Source: Bryobacterales bacterium (GTDB taxonomy: Bacteria; Acidobacteriota; Terriglobia; Bryobacterales; Bryobacteraceae). Taken from it: a stretch of DNA of 13,894 nt. The stretch spans positions 234 through 14,127 of the forward strand of contig PKYZ01000812.1 of assembly GCA_003132865.1 (NCBI GenBank). The letters are read 5' to 3'. Each line of letters opens with the position of its first letter. The stretch's first letter is position 1. Shown piece after piece: positions 1 through 5,338 of the stretch. The translations under genes were made by a program, and so were the position numbers. Below the pieces are notes generated by a model. That model made no database searches. It was not told where the DNA came from and was given only the letters and a program-made list of their open reading frames with translations.

Positions 1-736
1 TGATGTTCATGCGGTACAGCTCGCGCAAGCCGGTTTCGCGCACCTTGCCGGCCGGCAGAATGAACTTCGCCATCATGTTCTTGGGATCGCGGTATTGGTG
101 CACGATCTCTTCCATGGGCTTATCCAGCACGCCCGGCAGCGCGAACGTGCCGGACTGCGCGATCAAGCGGCGGTTCATGGTGTCCGGCTCGCCGAGCCAG
201 ATGAATTCGCGATCGCCCTTCAGGAAATAGCGCGCGAAGTTGCCCTTGCGCCGCGGGTCCATGCCGCGCGTAGTGACGGCGGGCTTCTGCGATTTCACGG
301 AACGGCGGATGCCGCCCGCGCTGATATTGGCCGGGTTGAGCGCCCACACCGCCGCGTCGCTGGTGGCGCGTTCCAGCGCGAAGAAGGCCGCCACGTAAGG
401 CGACCAGGTGAAATCCAGCAAGCGCGTGGGAGCCCCATGATGCTGCATCAAGGCCAGCCACTGAAAGTCGTCGTCGGGGTCCGGAGGCTGCGCCAGGAAT
501 TGGTGCGCCTTGCGCTTGAACACGCGCAGGATGCGGCCCTCCTGCTGCGGCCACGCGCGCCGGTCGATGTGAAAGTTGCGGAAGTAACGCGAGAGCGCGC
601 TCGCCAGCGGCCAAGCCTCTTTGCGATGCCCGCGAAACGCCCAGTTGGAATACGGCGAGCCGGTGATGATCTTCAGAAACGCGTCCCACGATTCCAGCCG
701 GTGTTGCTTGTAGATGGTGGGGCTTGAGGGCGTCAT
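1..736 (-). CDS. FRG-domain protein, C-terminus cut by window edge
   Basis: Reading the minus strand from the ATG at 736 gives an open frame of 245 codons that runs off the left edge. An in-frame TAA lies at 757-755, so this ATG is the first usable start. Residues 34-36 are the FRG triplet (WAFRGHRKEAWPL), and around residues 96-116 there is the second hallmark block, QHHGAPTRLLDF followed by SPYVAAFFAL. Both blocks are typical of the FRG domain (named for its F-R-G motif), which occurs in bacterial proteins of largely unknown biochemistry, some of them near defence genes. No signal peptide or membrane segment is visible in the part seen. The gene is divergent from the vapBC-type pair that follows. 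No good Shine-Dalgarno is seen; a weak GACAAT lies 9 nt before the start. The domain call is firm; the function is not known. Confidence 0.82.
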   Translation of the reverse strand, partial: MTPSSPTIYKQHRLESWDAFLKIITGSPYSNWAFRGHRKEAWPLASALSRYFRNFHIDRRAWPQQEGRILRVFKRKAHQFLAQPPDPDDDFQWLALMQHHGAPTRLLDFTWSPYVAAFFALERATSDAAVWALNPANISAGGIRRSVKSQKPAVTTRGMDPRRKGNFARYFLKGDREFIWLGEPDTMNRRLIAQSGTFALPGVLDKPMEEIVHQYRDPKNMMAKFILPAGKVRETGLRELYRMNI

Positions 737-846
737 CGTGCGGTCATTGTCCCATTATTTTCCCATCATTCGCATCAAGCACGCTGTCGCGCCGCCGCGG
801 CTCGACGGAGACCAGGTTGGCACACCGAGCGCCGGAGAACGGGAAG

Positions 847-859
847 TGACATAATTATG
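847..859 (+). promoter_or_regulatory. Extended -10 and palindrome at the vapB start
   Basis: TGACATAAT (847-855) is an extended -10 (TG, one base, then CATAAT). It is embedded in the perfect 10-bp palindrome CATAATTATG (850-859), which ends 2 nt before the vapB ATG. No matching -35 is visible. A palindrome over the -10 fits autorepression by a ribbon-helix-helix antitoxin, but this is inferred. The short -10 to ATG distance implies a leaderless message. Confidence 0.45.
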
Positions 860-861
860 GC

Positions 862-1089
862 ATGAGCGTCCGAACCACGATCGACATTCCAGACGATCTT
901 CATGCCGCGCTCCGGCAGCGTGCGGCCGCAGAGCGCACTTCGATTCGTTCGCTGATTACCGGCGCCATCGAGAGCACATTCCGGCCACAGCCATCGCGGC
1001 GCGTGACAGGACCGCTGGTGGGAAAGAAAGGTAAGCCCGCCGCCGGCAGTCCCGACAGGGAGAATCCGTACGACGTCTTATTTACCTGA
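862..1089 (+). CDS. vapB: VapB-type antitoxin, ribbon-helix-helix
   Basis: This 75-residue protein starts MSVRTTIDIPDDLHAALRQRA. That is the short beta strand plus helix pattern of the CopG/Arc-type ribbon-helix-helix fold, which dimerises and binds operator DNA. The second helix follows at about residues 26-39 (SIRSLITGAIESTF), and a flexible tail rich in Pro, Gly and Arg/Lys would wrap the partner toxin. The reading frame ends inside the 5' part of a PIN-domain toxin gene in another frame, the usual layout of a VapBC pair. The ATG has no Shine-Dalgarno at a workable distance and lies 6 nt after a -10-like hexamer. The gene is complete, in contrast to its toxin partner. The family call is good; the subtype is less certain. 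Confidence 0.8.
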   Translation: MSVRTTIDIPDDLHAALRQRAAAERTSIRSLITGAIESTFRPQPSRRVTGPLVGKKGKPAAGSPDRENPYDVLFT

Positions 1090-1510
1090 TCTGAACGTGT
1101 GGCTTGCCTTGAGCTGGGCCAACCACATGCACTCCGATGCCGCGTGGACTTGGTTTTCCCGGCAGGAGAACAACCGTTTCTTCTTTTGCCGGTTCACGCA
1201 AATCGGGCTGTTGCGGCTGCTGGCAACGTCTGCGGTGATGGGCAAGGATGTGAGGACCATCGGCGAAGCCTGGAAGGTGTACGACCGGTGGCTTGAGGAT
1301 TCGCGAGTCGGAATCCGGCAGGAGGCGGTTGAACTTGACGCGGCCTTCCGTGCGGCAACCCGTCCGGTTTCCCGGCTGTCGTCGCCGAAAGCGCTTGGCG
1401 ATTGCTATCTGCTTGCGGTCAGCCAGGTTACACATGCCACGCTCGTGACGTTTGACCGGGGTCTGGCATCCGCATGCCAGAAATCCCGTCAACGCGTGGC
1501 GCTGCTGTAA
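1070..1510 (+). CDS. vapC: VapC-type PIN-domain toxin, start codon apparently lost
   Basis: PIN-domain ribonuclease toxins cleave RNA using a cluster of acidic residues. The frame contains YLPDLNVWLALS, whose Asp (codon 1088-1090) is the first catalytic acid. Further on come RFTQIGLLRLL, YDRWLEDSRV, an Asp in ALGDCYLLA and the terminal VTFDRG Asp. This pattern matches the VapC group that has the TQ.G.LRLL motif. The first standard start codon in frame is GTG at 1097, which lies after the catalytic Asp and would remove it. Upstream in frame there is ACG at 1070, 7 nt after GGGAG (1058-1062). A translation from there, xTSYLPDLNV, looks like a normal VapC N-terminus, so I infer that an ATG became ACG. 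The coordinates use that position; a conservative caller would use 1097. The toxin may be silent or weakly made. It overlaps the end of vapB. Confidence 0.68.
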   Translation, partial: TTSYLPDLNVWLALSWANHMHSDAAWTWFSRQENNRFFFCRFTQIGLLRLLATSAVMGKDVRTIGEAWKVYDRWLEDSRVGIRQEAVELDAAFRAATRPVSRLSSPKALGDCYLLAVSQVTHATLVTFDRGLASACQKSRQRVALL

Positions 1511-1615
1511 CCTGGCACATTGGCCGGAGGCTGAGGCCGGGGTCTGGCATCGCACCGTATTCGTGTGCGATGGGGATTAATCGCGGACGGCGCGCAGGGT
1601 CTTGGCCAACGGAGC

Positions 1616-1644
1616 TTGACAGGATATGGCACATTTGCCATAAT
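1616..1644 (+). promoter_or_regulatory. Sigma70-type promoter with operator palindrome for higBA
   Basis: TTGACA (1616-1621), a 17-nt spacer and CATAAT (1639-1644) form a near-consensus promoter. Inside it lies a perfect inverted repeat, TATGGCA (1625-1631), 4 nt, TGCCATA (1636-1642), overlapping the spacer and the -10. This is where a Xre-type HigA antitoxin would be expected to bind and repress its own operon. The GTG of higB follows 7 nt after the -10. Confidence 0.75.
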
Positions 1645-1651
1645 CCGCATA

Positions 1652-2050
1652 GTGAGGAAAGCCGAAAGGCAAGCCAGGAACGGGGAGGCAAGGCAGTCAG
1701 ATCAGCCGGCTCGACCGGTCGTCTGGATCGGCAGCAGCGAGCACGATCTTTCGGGCCTTGCCACGCGAGGTGAAGGGTTCCTTCGGTTCCAGGCTCTGTG
1801 AATTGCAGCAGGGCAAAACGCCGCTCGACATAAAGCCCTGTCTCAGTTTGGACCGGGCGTCTACGAGCTGCGGGAAAGCTTCGACCGGAATGCCTACCGG
1901 ATGATGCACGTTGTGAACCTCAAGAAGGCGCTCTATGTGCTGCACGCCTTCATGAAAAAATCCAAGTCCGGGATCGGCCTGCCGAAGCCGGACGCAGACT
2001 TGATCGCCGTCCGCTTACGGCGCGCAAGGGAGTTAGATACGGAGGACTGA
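1652..2050 (+). pseudogene. higB: HigB-type (phage Gp49-like) toxin with two frameshifts
   Basis: Three pieces of one protein lie in two frames. From GTG 1652 the frame reads to RPVVWIGSSEHDLSGL (to about 1757). The match then moves to the next frame, LPREVKGSFGSRLCELQQGKTPLDI (1758 to about 1832), and returns to the first frame for ALSQFGPGVYELRES, RNAYRMMHVVNL and YVLHAFMKKSKSG, ending at TGA 2048-2050. Together they form a typical HigB/Gp49-like RNase toxin of about 130 residues, with the usual YVLHAFQKKS-like block. In the first frame alone a TGA at 1799-1801 stops translation. The changes amount to one extra base near 1757 and one missing base near 1831. The intact higA antitoxin begins 2 nt after the stop. 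The promoter and operator are still intact, which suggests that the loss is recent or that the sequence has errors here. Confidence 0.75.
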
Positions 2051-2052
2051 AC

Positions 2053-2391
2053 ATGCCTAAGATTTCCTTTGAGAAAAGCAGCGGCAACGTGTTTGCCGAT
2101 ATTGGATTCACGCCAGCCGAGGCGGCGGAACTCACCGCTAAAAGCAGCTTGATCATCGCCATCAAGGACACCATCGAGCAGCGCCATCTGACGCAGCAGG
2201 CAGCGGCGCGGCTCTGTGGCACCGATCAGGCGACGCTCTCCAAAGTGTTCCGGGGCCGCATGGAGAGCGTGACCATTGACCGGCTTGCGAACTGGCTCAA
2301 CGCCCTTGGACGTGACGTAGAGATCATCGTCAGATCGTCCGCGCGTACGCGCCGCCGGGGTCGCCTGCGCGTGATCGAAGCCGCGGGTTGA
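2053..2391 (+). CDS. higA: HigA-type Xre-family antitoxin
   Basis: This 112-residue protein begins MPKISFEKSSGNVFADIGF, followed by AEAAELTAKSSLI, a layout seen in antitoxins of the HigA/Xre type with an HTH_37-like domain. The helix-turn-helix covers about residues 47-70, with TQQAAARLCGTDQATLSKVFRG as the paired helices, and is followed by TIDRLANWLNALG. The basic tail RTRRRGRLR may add DNA contact. The ATG at 2053 is 2 nt after the toxin stop, the tight toxin-first order of higBA operons. The protein would neutralise HigB and repress the promoter at 1616-1644. It is intact although its toxin is broken, so today it may act only as an orphan antitoxin or repressor. Confidence 0.85.
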   Translation: MPKISFEKSSGNVFADIGFTPAEAAELTAKSSLIIAIKDTIEQRHLTQQAAARLCGTDQATLSKVFRGRMESVTIDRLANWLNALGRDVEIIVRSSARTRRRGRLRVIEAAG

Positions 2392-2413
2392 GCCCCTAAG
2401 ACAGGAGAAAACG

Positions 2414-3166
2414 ATGTCAGTTGAAAGCACAAGCGAGAGTAGCACAACTGGAGCGAAAGCTCGGCAGGCAGAATCGCGCCGTGATCGCCTGCGGCGGCCT
2501 CGCGGTCGCCACATCCCTACTGATTGGACAGACGCCTTCCAAGCGGACGCTTGAGGCAGAGAAGTTCATCTTGCGTGGACCGCAGGGCCAGGAACTCGCC
2601 ACTCTGGATGGATTGGGTTCAGGGGCAGCACTGACACTCTACGACACTCAGCACCGCGTCCGAGTTGCGCTCACGACCGCGGATGTCGGCAACCTCAAGG
2701 GTGTGGTGGTTTTCGGGAGCAATGGGCAGGTCGGCGCTTCCTTCGGCGTTGCCGACAACGATAATTCTTATGTTCAGCTTGCAAACAAACAGGGGCGCCC
2801 CTTGGCGATCCTGGAAGTCAAGGATGAAGGAGCCACCGTTACCCTTGCGGACGAACAAGGGCGACCTCGGGCGGTCTTTGATGTAACAGGTGAAGGACCC
2901 AGCATTTCGCTCCACGACGAACAGGCGCGACCTAGCTAGCTAGGGCGGATCTGGAACTAACCGATCGAGGTCCCAGGATGGTGATGTGGGACTCCAACTC
3001 AGTCATGCGGGCCGCAGTTGGAGTAAAGAGCGATAATGTGCCGATGGTGACAGTGAGTACCGGGGCAGATCCCAAAAAGGGGAGCGTGGTAATTGCCGCT
3101 TACGCGAAGGGCGGCGCTGTCGTGATCACGGGGTCCGATGGCAGGCCCAGGAACGTGGTGCGGTAA
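2414..3166 (+). pseudogene. Membrane-anchored ~22-residue repeat protein, disrupted
   Basis: I do not recognise a named family. An ideal AGGAG (2403-2407) sits 6 nt before ATG 2414, but the protein-like frame starts one base out of register at TTG 2421 (LKAQARVAQLERKLGRQNR). Removing one base near 2420 would join them as MSLKAQARV. A basic coiled stretch is followed by one membrane segment (AVIACGGLAVATSLLIG) and then by repeats of about 22 residues, for example GRPLAILEVKDEGATVTLADEQ-like units, which would lie outside the membrane. The frame stops at TAG 2937 within a CTAG triplet repeat. Removing 8 bp there joins it to the frame ending at 3166 (ADLELTDRGPRMVMWD to GRPRNVVR) and keeps the 22-residue rhythm. 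The gene therefore has two small lesions. The standard-start open part is 2421-2939. Confidence 0.65.
2932..2943 (+). repeat. Three tandem CTAG units inside a coding region
   Basis: CTAG is present three times in a row. One copy alone would keep the reading frame of the surrounding gene open, as CCT AGG GCG GAT. The two extra copies (8 bp) create an in-frame TAG and shift the downstream frame. CTAG is also a palindrome and a typical 4-bp target of some IS5-group elements, so slippage or an excision scar are both possible. Confidence 0.8.
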
Positions 3167-3348
3167 TCGTCATCGGGGGAGCGGGCAGCCGGTGGCCTTG
3201 TCCGCAGGAGCGCCTTTGGTGGGCTACTCTGGAGCATGATTCGGCCCAGAATATCCGTACCTTTCAGGCAGCCACGAATAAAGAGACCGACCAGGGAATA
3301 AAACGACGGTGACCTCCTAGATCGCGTACAGACTCGTCGCCGTCGCGC

Positions 3349-3354
3349 TATACT
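3349..3354 (+). promoter_or_regulatory. -10 hexamer (TATACT) for a leaderless gene
   Basis: TATACT ends 8 nt before the ATG at 3363, and there is no Shine-Dalgarno between them. The -35 is weak: CGTACA lies 18 nt upstream. The spacing suggests that transcription begins at or next to the A of the ATG. Confidence 0.45.
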
Positions 3355-3362
3355 CTTGGGTA

Positions 3363-4214
3363 ATGGGCAACCCGAAGGAAGAAGAGACGGTATTCCAGGA
3401 ATTCCTGAAGTCAGCTCCATTGTTTGCTGGTGTGGATGTAAAGAAGTGGTGTCCATCAAGGCAGGAGCCTGCGGATATTGAGTGCGATCTGGTGGATGAG
3501 CGCAAGGTTGGCGTTCAACTTACTACCTGGCTTGATGAGCAGCAAATGTACGACGCGAAACGCCACGAAGGCATCGAACTGTCCTTACTGGGGGCACTCG
3601 AACCGTTCCCACCGAACGAAACGGAGCGCATCTTTGCCGTTTGGGTGTATGCGAAGTGGCGACTGAAAAACGCAGAGGGCCTCCGTGCACAGCTTCTACA
3701 ATTCATCGCTGAATTGGACAAGCGATGGGAGCACGAGCCAGAATGGCAGTGTCCTCAGGGGTTCCAGGTGAGCGATTTCAGCGGGTATCCGATCCTCGCC
3801 AAATACCTGGATGCGCTTGAAGTCCGTCCGCGCATGCCGTCTGTGCCTTCGACAATGAAGAAGGGATCAACCGGCTGGTTGATCCTGGAACCTAGAGGTG
3901 GAAGCTATAGCCCGGACGAAATGGTCGATGCGCTCTGCGATCGCGTGAAGGCCAAGATTGATAAGTACCCGGCAAAACCGAGCGGCATGAATGAATTCTA
4001 TCTGCTTGTTCACTACGACAAGGCCTGGGTTTATAACTCGCCAGTAAAGGGCATTGAATGGGGATACGCGGAAGCGGTTAAGGCGGCAGCGGCGCGGACA
4101 GGAAACGCAGTCGGTGTATTCGACAGAATCTTTGTATTCGTCCACGTAAATAATGCGAATAAGGTATTCCCGTTTTTTCCGGTGCAGGCAGCTCTCGGCG
4201 GCGCAATTTATTGA
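3363..4214 (+). CDS. Hypothetical protein, possible PD-(D/E)XK nuclease fold
   Basis: This 283-residue soluble protein has no signal peptide or membrane segment, and I cannot name its family. Near the N-terminus, EPADIECDLVDERKVGVQLTTW (residues 35-56) follows the pattern of a restriction-endonuclease-like core: an Asp at 38 after Pro-Ala, a hairpin, then a strand with polar Q-L-T where E-x-T/K would be usual. The Gln makes catalysis uncertain. A mid region (TGWLILEPRGG, then FYLLVHYDKAWVYNSP) looks like core beta strands. The C-terminus, VFDRIFVFVHVNNANKVFPFFP, resembles the closing strand of hypothetical proteins with this fold. The gene stands alone, has its own leaderless-type promoter, and ends in a 7-bp convergent overlap with the next gene. 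A nuclease or DNA-repair role is only an inference. Confidence 0.72.
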   Translation: MGNPKEEETVFQEFLKSAPLFAGVDVKKWCPSRQEPADIECDLVDERKVGVQLTTWLDEQQMYDAKRHEGIELSLLGALEPFPPNETERIFAVWVYAKWRLKNAEGLRAQLLQFIAELDKRWEHEPEWQCPQGFQVSDFSGYPILAKYLDALEVRPRMPSVPSTMKKGSTGWLILEPRGGSYSPDEMVDALCDRVKAKIDKYPAKPSGMNEFYLLVHYDKAWVYNSPVKGIEWGYAEAVKAAAARTGNAVGVFDRIFVFVHVNNANKVFPFFPVQAALGGAIY

Positions 4215-4453
4215 AAATCCCTGTCGTAAACCTGAGCGCTGATGAACCTTTCGCCAAAGCCGCCGCGCCGTCCTCCGTTGACCTGTTCCGCTGTCAACTG
4301 AACGTCGAACAAGCCCAAATAGCGTTCGAGCGCTCTTGTTCCTACCACGGTATGTGCCTTGAGCGGCCCGCCCGCCGGGATGTCATGGCGGGCGAACATC
4401 ACGTCGAAATGATCGCCGCCGCGATTGAAGACGTTAAATGTTCCAGGTATCAT
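4208..4453 (-). CDS. Small conserved-looking hypothetical protein
   Basis: This 81-residue soluble protein starts MIPGTFNVFNRGGDHFDVMFA. I do not recognise it. It has no signal peptide, membrane span or clear motif, and its central part contains GGPLKAHTVVGTRALERYLGLF. I prefer this strand over the overlapping plus-strand frame because codon third positions are mostly G or C along most of its length, and because a promoter with an extended -10 lies 6 nt before the ATG. The end overlaps the previous gene by 7 bp in convergent orientation. It could belong functionally with the vapBC-type locus upstream on the same strand, but nothing in the protein shows this. Confidence 0.6.
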   Translation of the reverse strand: MIPGTFNVFNRGGDHFDVMFARHDIPAGGPLKAHTVVGTRALERYLGLFDVQLTAEQVNGGRRGGFGERFISAQVYDRDFQ

Positions 4454-4604
4454 GCTTAGATTTTAGCAGAATTGGGTTACTGCGCAAGAAGTCAAATCCC
4501 GACCAGCTCCTTGGGAGCGCAGGGCGGGCCCCTTCCCGCGTCTCTGCGATGAGCGCCTGAAGCACATGCGCAGCCGTGGCTCGGGTGGCATTAAACGAGG
4601 TCAT
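4434..4604 (-). CDS. Possible 56-residue ORF overlapping the vapC stop (ATGA)
   Basis: An ATG at 4604 overlaps the TGA of the damaged vapC as ATGA, a common arrangement for coupled translation. The ORF codes for MTSFNATRATAAHVLQALIA and ends at TAA 4436-4434, inside the start of the next minus-strand gene. The protein has no recognisable motif and the ORF is short, so it may be chance. It is listed because it fills an otherwise empty gap. Confidence 0.2.
   Translation of the reverse strand: MTSFNATRATAAHVLQALIAETREGARPALPRSWSGFDFLRSNPILLKSKHDTWNI
4460..4487 (-). promoter_or_regulatory. Promoter with extended -10, leaderless type
   Basis: On the minus strand there are TTGCGC (4487-4482), a 16-nt spacer and TAAAAT (4465-4460), preceded by TG plus one base (extended -10). 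The ATG at 4453 follows 6 nt after the -10, too near for a ribosome-binding site, so the message is probably leaderless. Confidence 0.5.
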
Positions 4605-5015
4605 AAGCAACGAACGCCAAGAGAGGTTGCGGCCTGCCTTTGCGGCTGATCTAAAGTCGCCAACGGGCTACCCGAGCGCAGGGCAAGTTCAATGTACAAG
4701 GCGTCATAGGGAGTCAGGCGATGGTCGCGGCAAATGATCTGCACAGGTCCGGCAACTTGCTCCAATGACGTGTAATCGAGAGTCGGATTCAGGATTCGCA
4801 GGGTGTCGAAAAACACTCCCGCCTGTTCTGCCGTTATGCGTCCCCTACGCTCGCCCACCAGCAGCGTGTTGAGAACCTCAAGTGCCCAGAACGCCGGCAC
4901 GAGGGCATGTTCGCCGGCCTGGAGCCGGTCGAGCACGTTCAATGGACCTCTCTGTCTGTTCGTCGGGAAAGCACCACGACAAAGTCACCGAAGCATCGAT
5001 GACGATGCGAGTCAC
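4601..5015 (-). pseudogene. vapC: VapC-type PIN toxin with one frameshift
   Basis: The GTG at 5015 overlaps the antitoxin stop as GTGA and opens a perfect PIN N-terminus, MTRIVIDASVTLSWCF (first catalytic Asp in VIDAS). After codon 25 (about 4941) the homologous frame shifts by one base. The remaining protein reads NVLDRLQAGEHALVPAFWALEV, which carries the second acidic residue in ALEV, then LTPYDALYIELAL (third) and LATLDQPQ (fourth), to TGA 4603-4601. The first frame alone runs into a stop about 20 codons later; the second alone (from TTG 4942) lacks the first catalytic Asp. Dropping G4940 would restore a normal VapC of about 137 residues. The PIN active site is thus complete at DNA level but split across two frames. 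The upstream antitoxin is intact. Confidence 0.78.
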
Positions 5016-5278
5016 GGACGCGCCTCGTGGCGCAATTCGCGGATCGTCATGCCGCCGAGCGAGAGCCCATGGGTCTTTCCAAAGCTCCTAAGCCGGTCGA
5101 TCGCCTCGACGACCTCACGGGCGGGCGGAGATGGCTGAGGTCTGTCAGATGCAACGGGACGATGGGCGGCATCCTCAAGCAGACCCGCGGCATACACATC
5201 AATCTTTATTCCCTGCGCTGCGGCCTGGCGAGCGAGTTCCGCCTGAATCTCCGGCGCGAGTTCAATCGTGATGGTCAT
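5012..5278 (-). CDS. vapB: VapB-type antitoxin
   Basis: This 88-residue protein begins MTITIELAPEIQAELARQAA, a strand plus helix start like that of ribbon-helix-helix antitoxins, followed by IDVYAAGLLEDAAH as a second helix. The C-terminal tail GLSLGGMTIRELRHEARP is typical of antitoxins paired with VapC and probably enters the toxin active site. The stop overlaps the vapC GTG by a GTGA junction, so the two are translated together. The ATG at 5278 is preceded by a purine-rich GGGAAAGAG, a modest ribosome-binding site. A separate sigma70-type promoter lies at 5299-5327, so the pair is not dependent on the ggt-family gene upstream. The gene is intact. The sequence differs clearly from the first VapB in the window. 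Confidence 0.78.
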   Translation of the reverse strand: MTITIELAPEIQAELARQAAAQGIKIDVYAAGLLEDAAHRPVASDRPQPSPPAREVVEAIDRLRSFGKTHGLSLGGMTIRELRHEARP

Positions 5279-5298
5279 TAGCGGCTCTTTCCCTTATT

Positions 5299-5327
5299 AC
5301 CCTAGCGCCGCCCTTCCTTGGAGTCAA
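5299..5327 (-). promoter_or_regulatory. Sigma70-type promoter of the second vapBC pair
   Basis: On the minus strand there are TTGACT (5327-5322), a 17-nt spacer and TAGGGT (5304-5299). A start near 5292 would give a leader of about 14 nt before the vapB ATG at 5278, which includes a GGGAAAGAG ribosome-binding stretch. Confidence 0.5.
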
Positions 5328-5338
5328 GAAAACAACGG

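Noticed and set aside
95..727. Plus-strand and alternative minus-strand frames opposite the FRG gene
   Set aside because: Only the frame from ATG 736 gives the FRG and QHHGAPTRLLDF motifs. The others are shadows.
4211..4459. Plus-strand open frame following the 3363 gene
   Set aside because: A TTG start overlaps the previous stop, but the minus-strand gene in the same place has the better codon pattern and its own promoter.
4504..4518. Hairpin GCTCC-TTG-GGAGC as a terminator
   Set aside because: The stem is only 5 bp with no T-run on either side, too weak to call.
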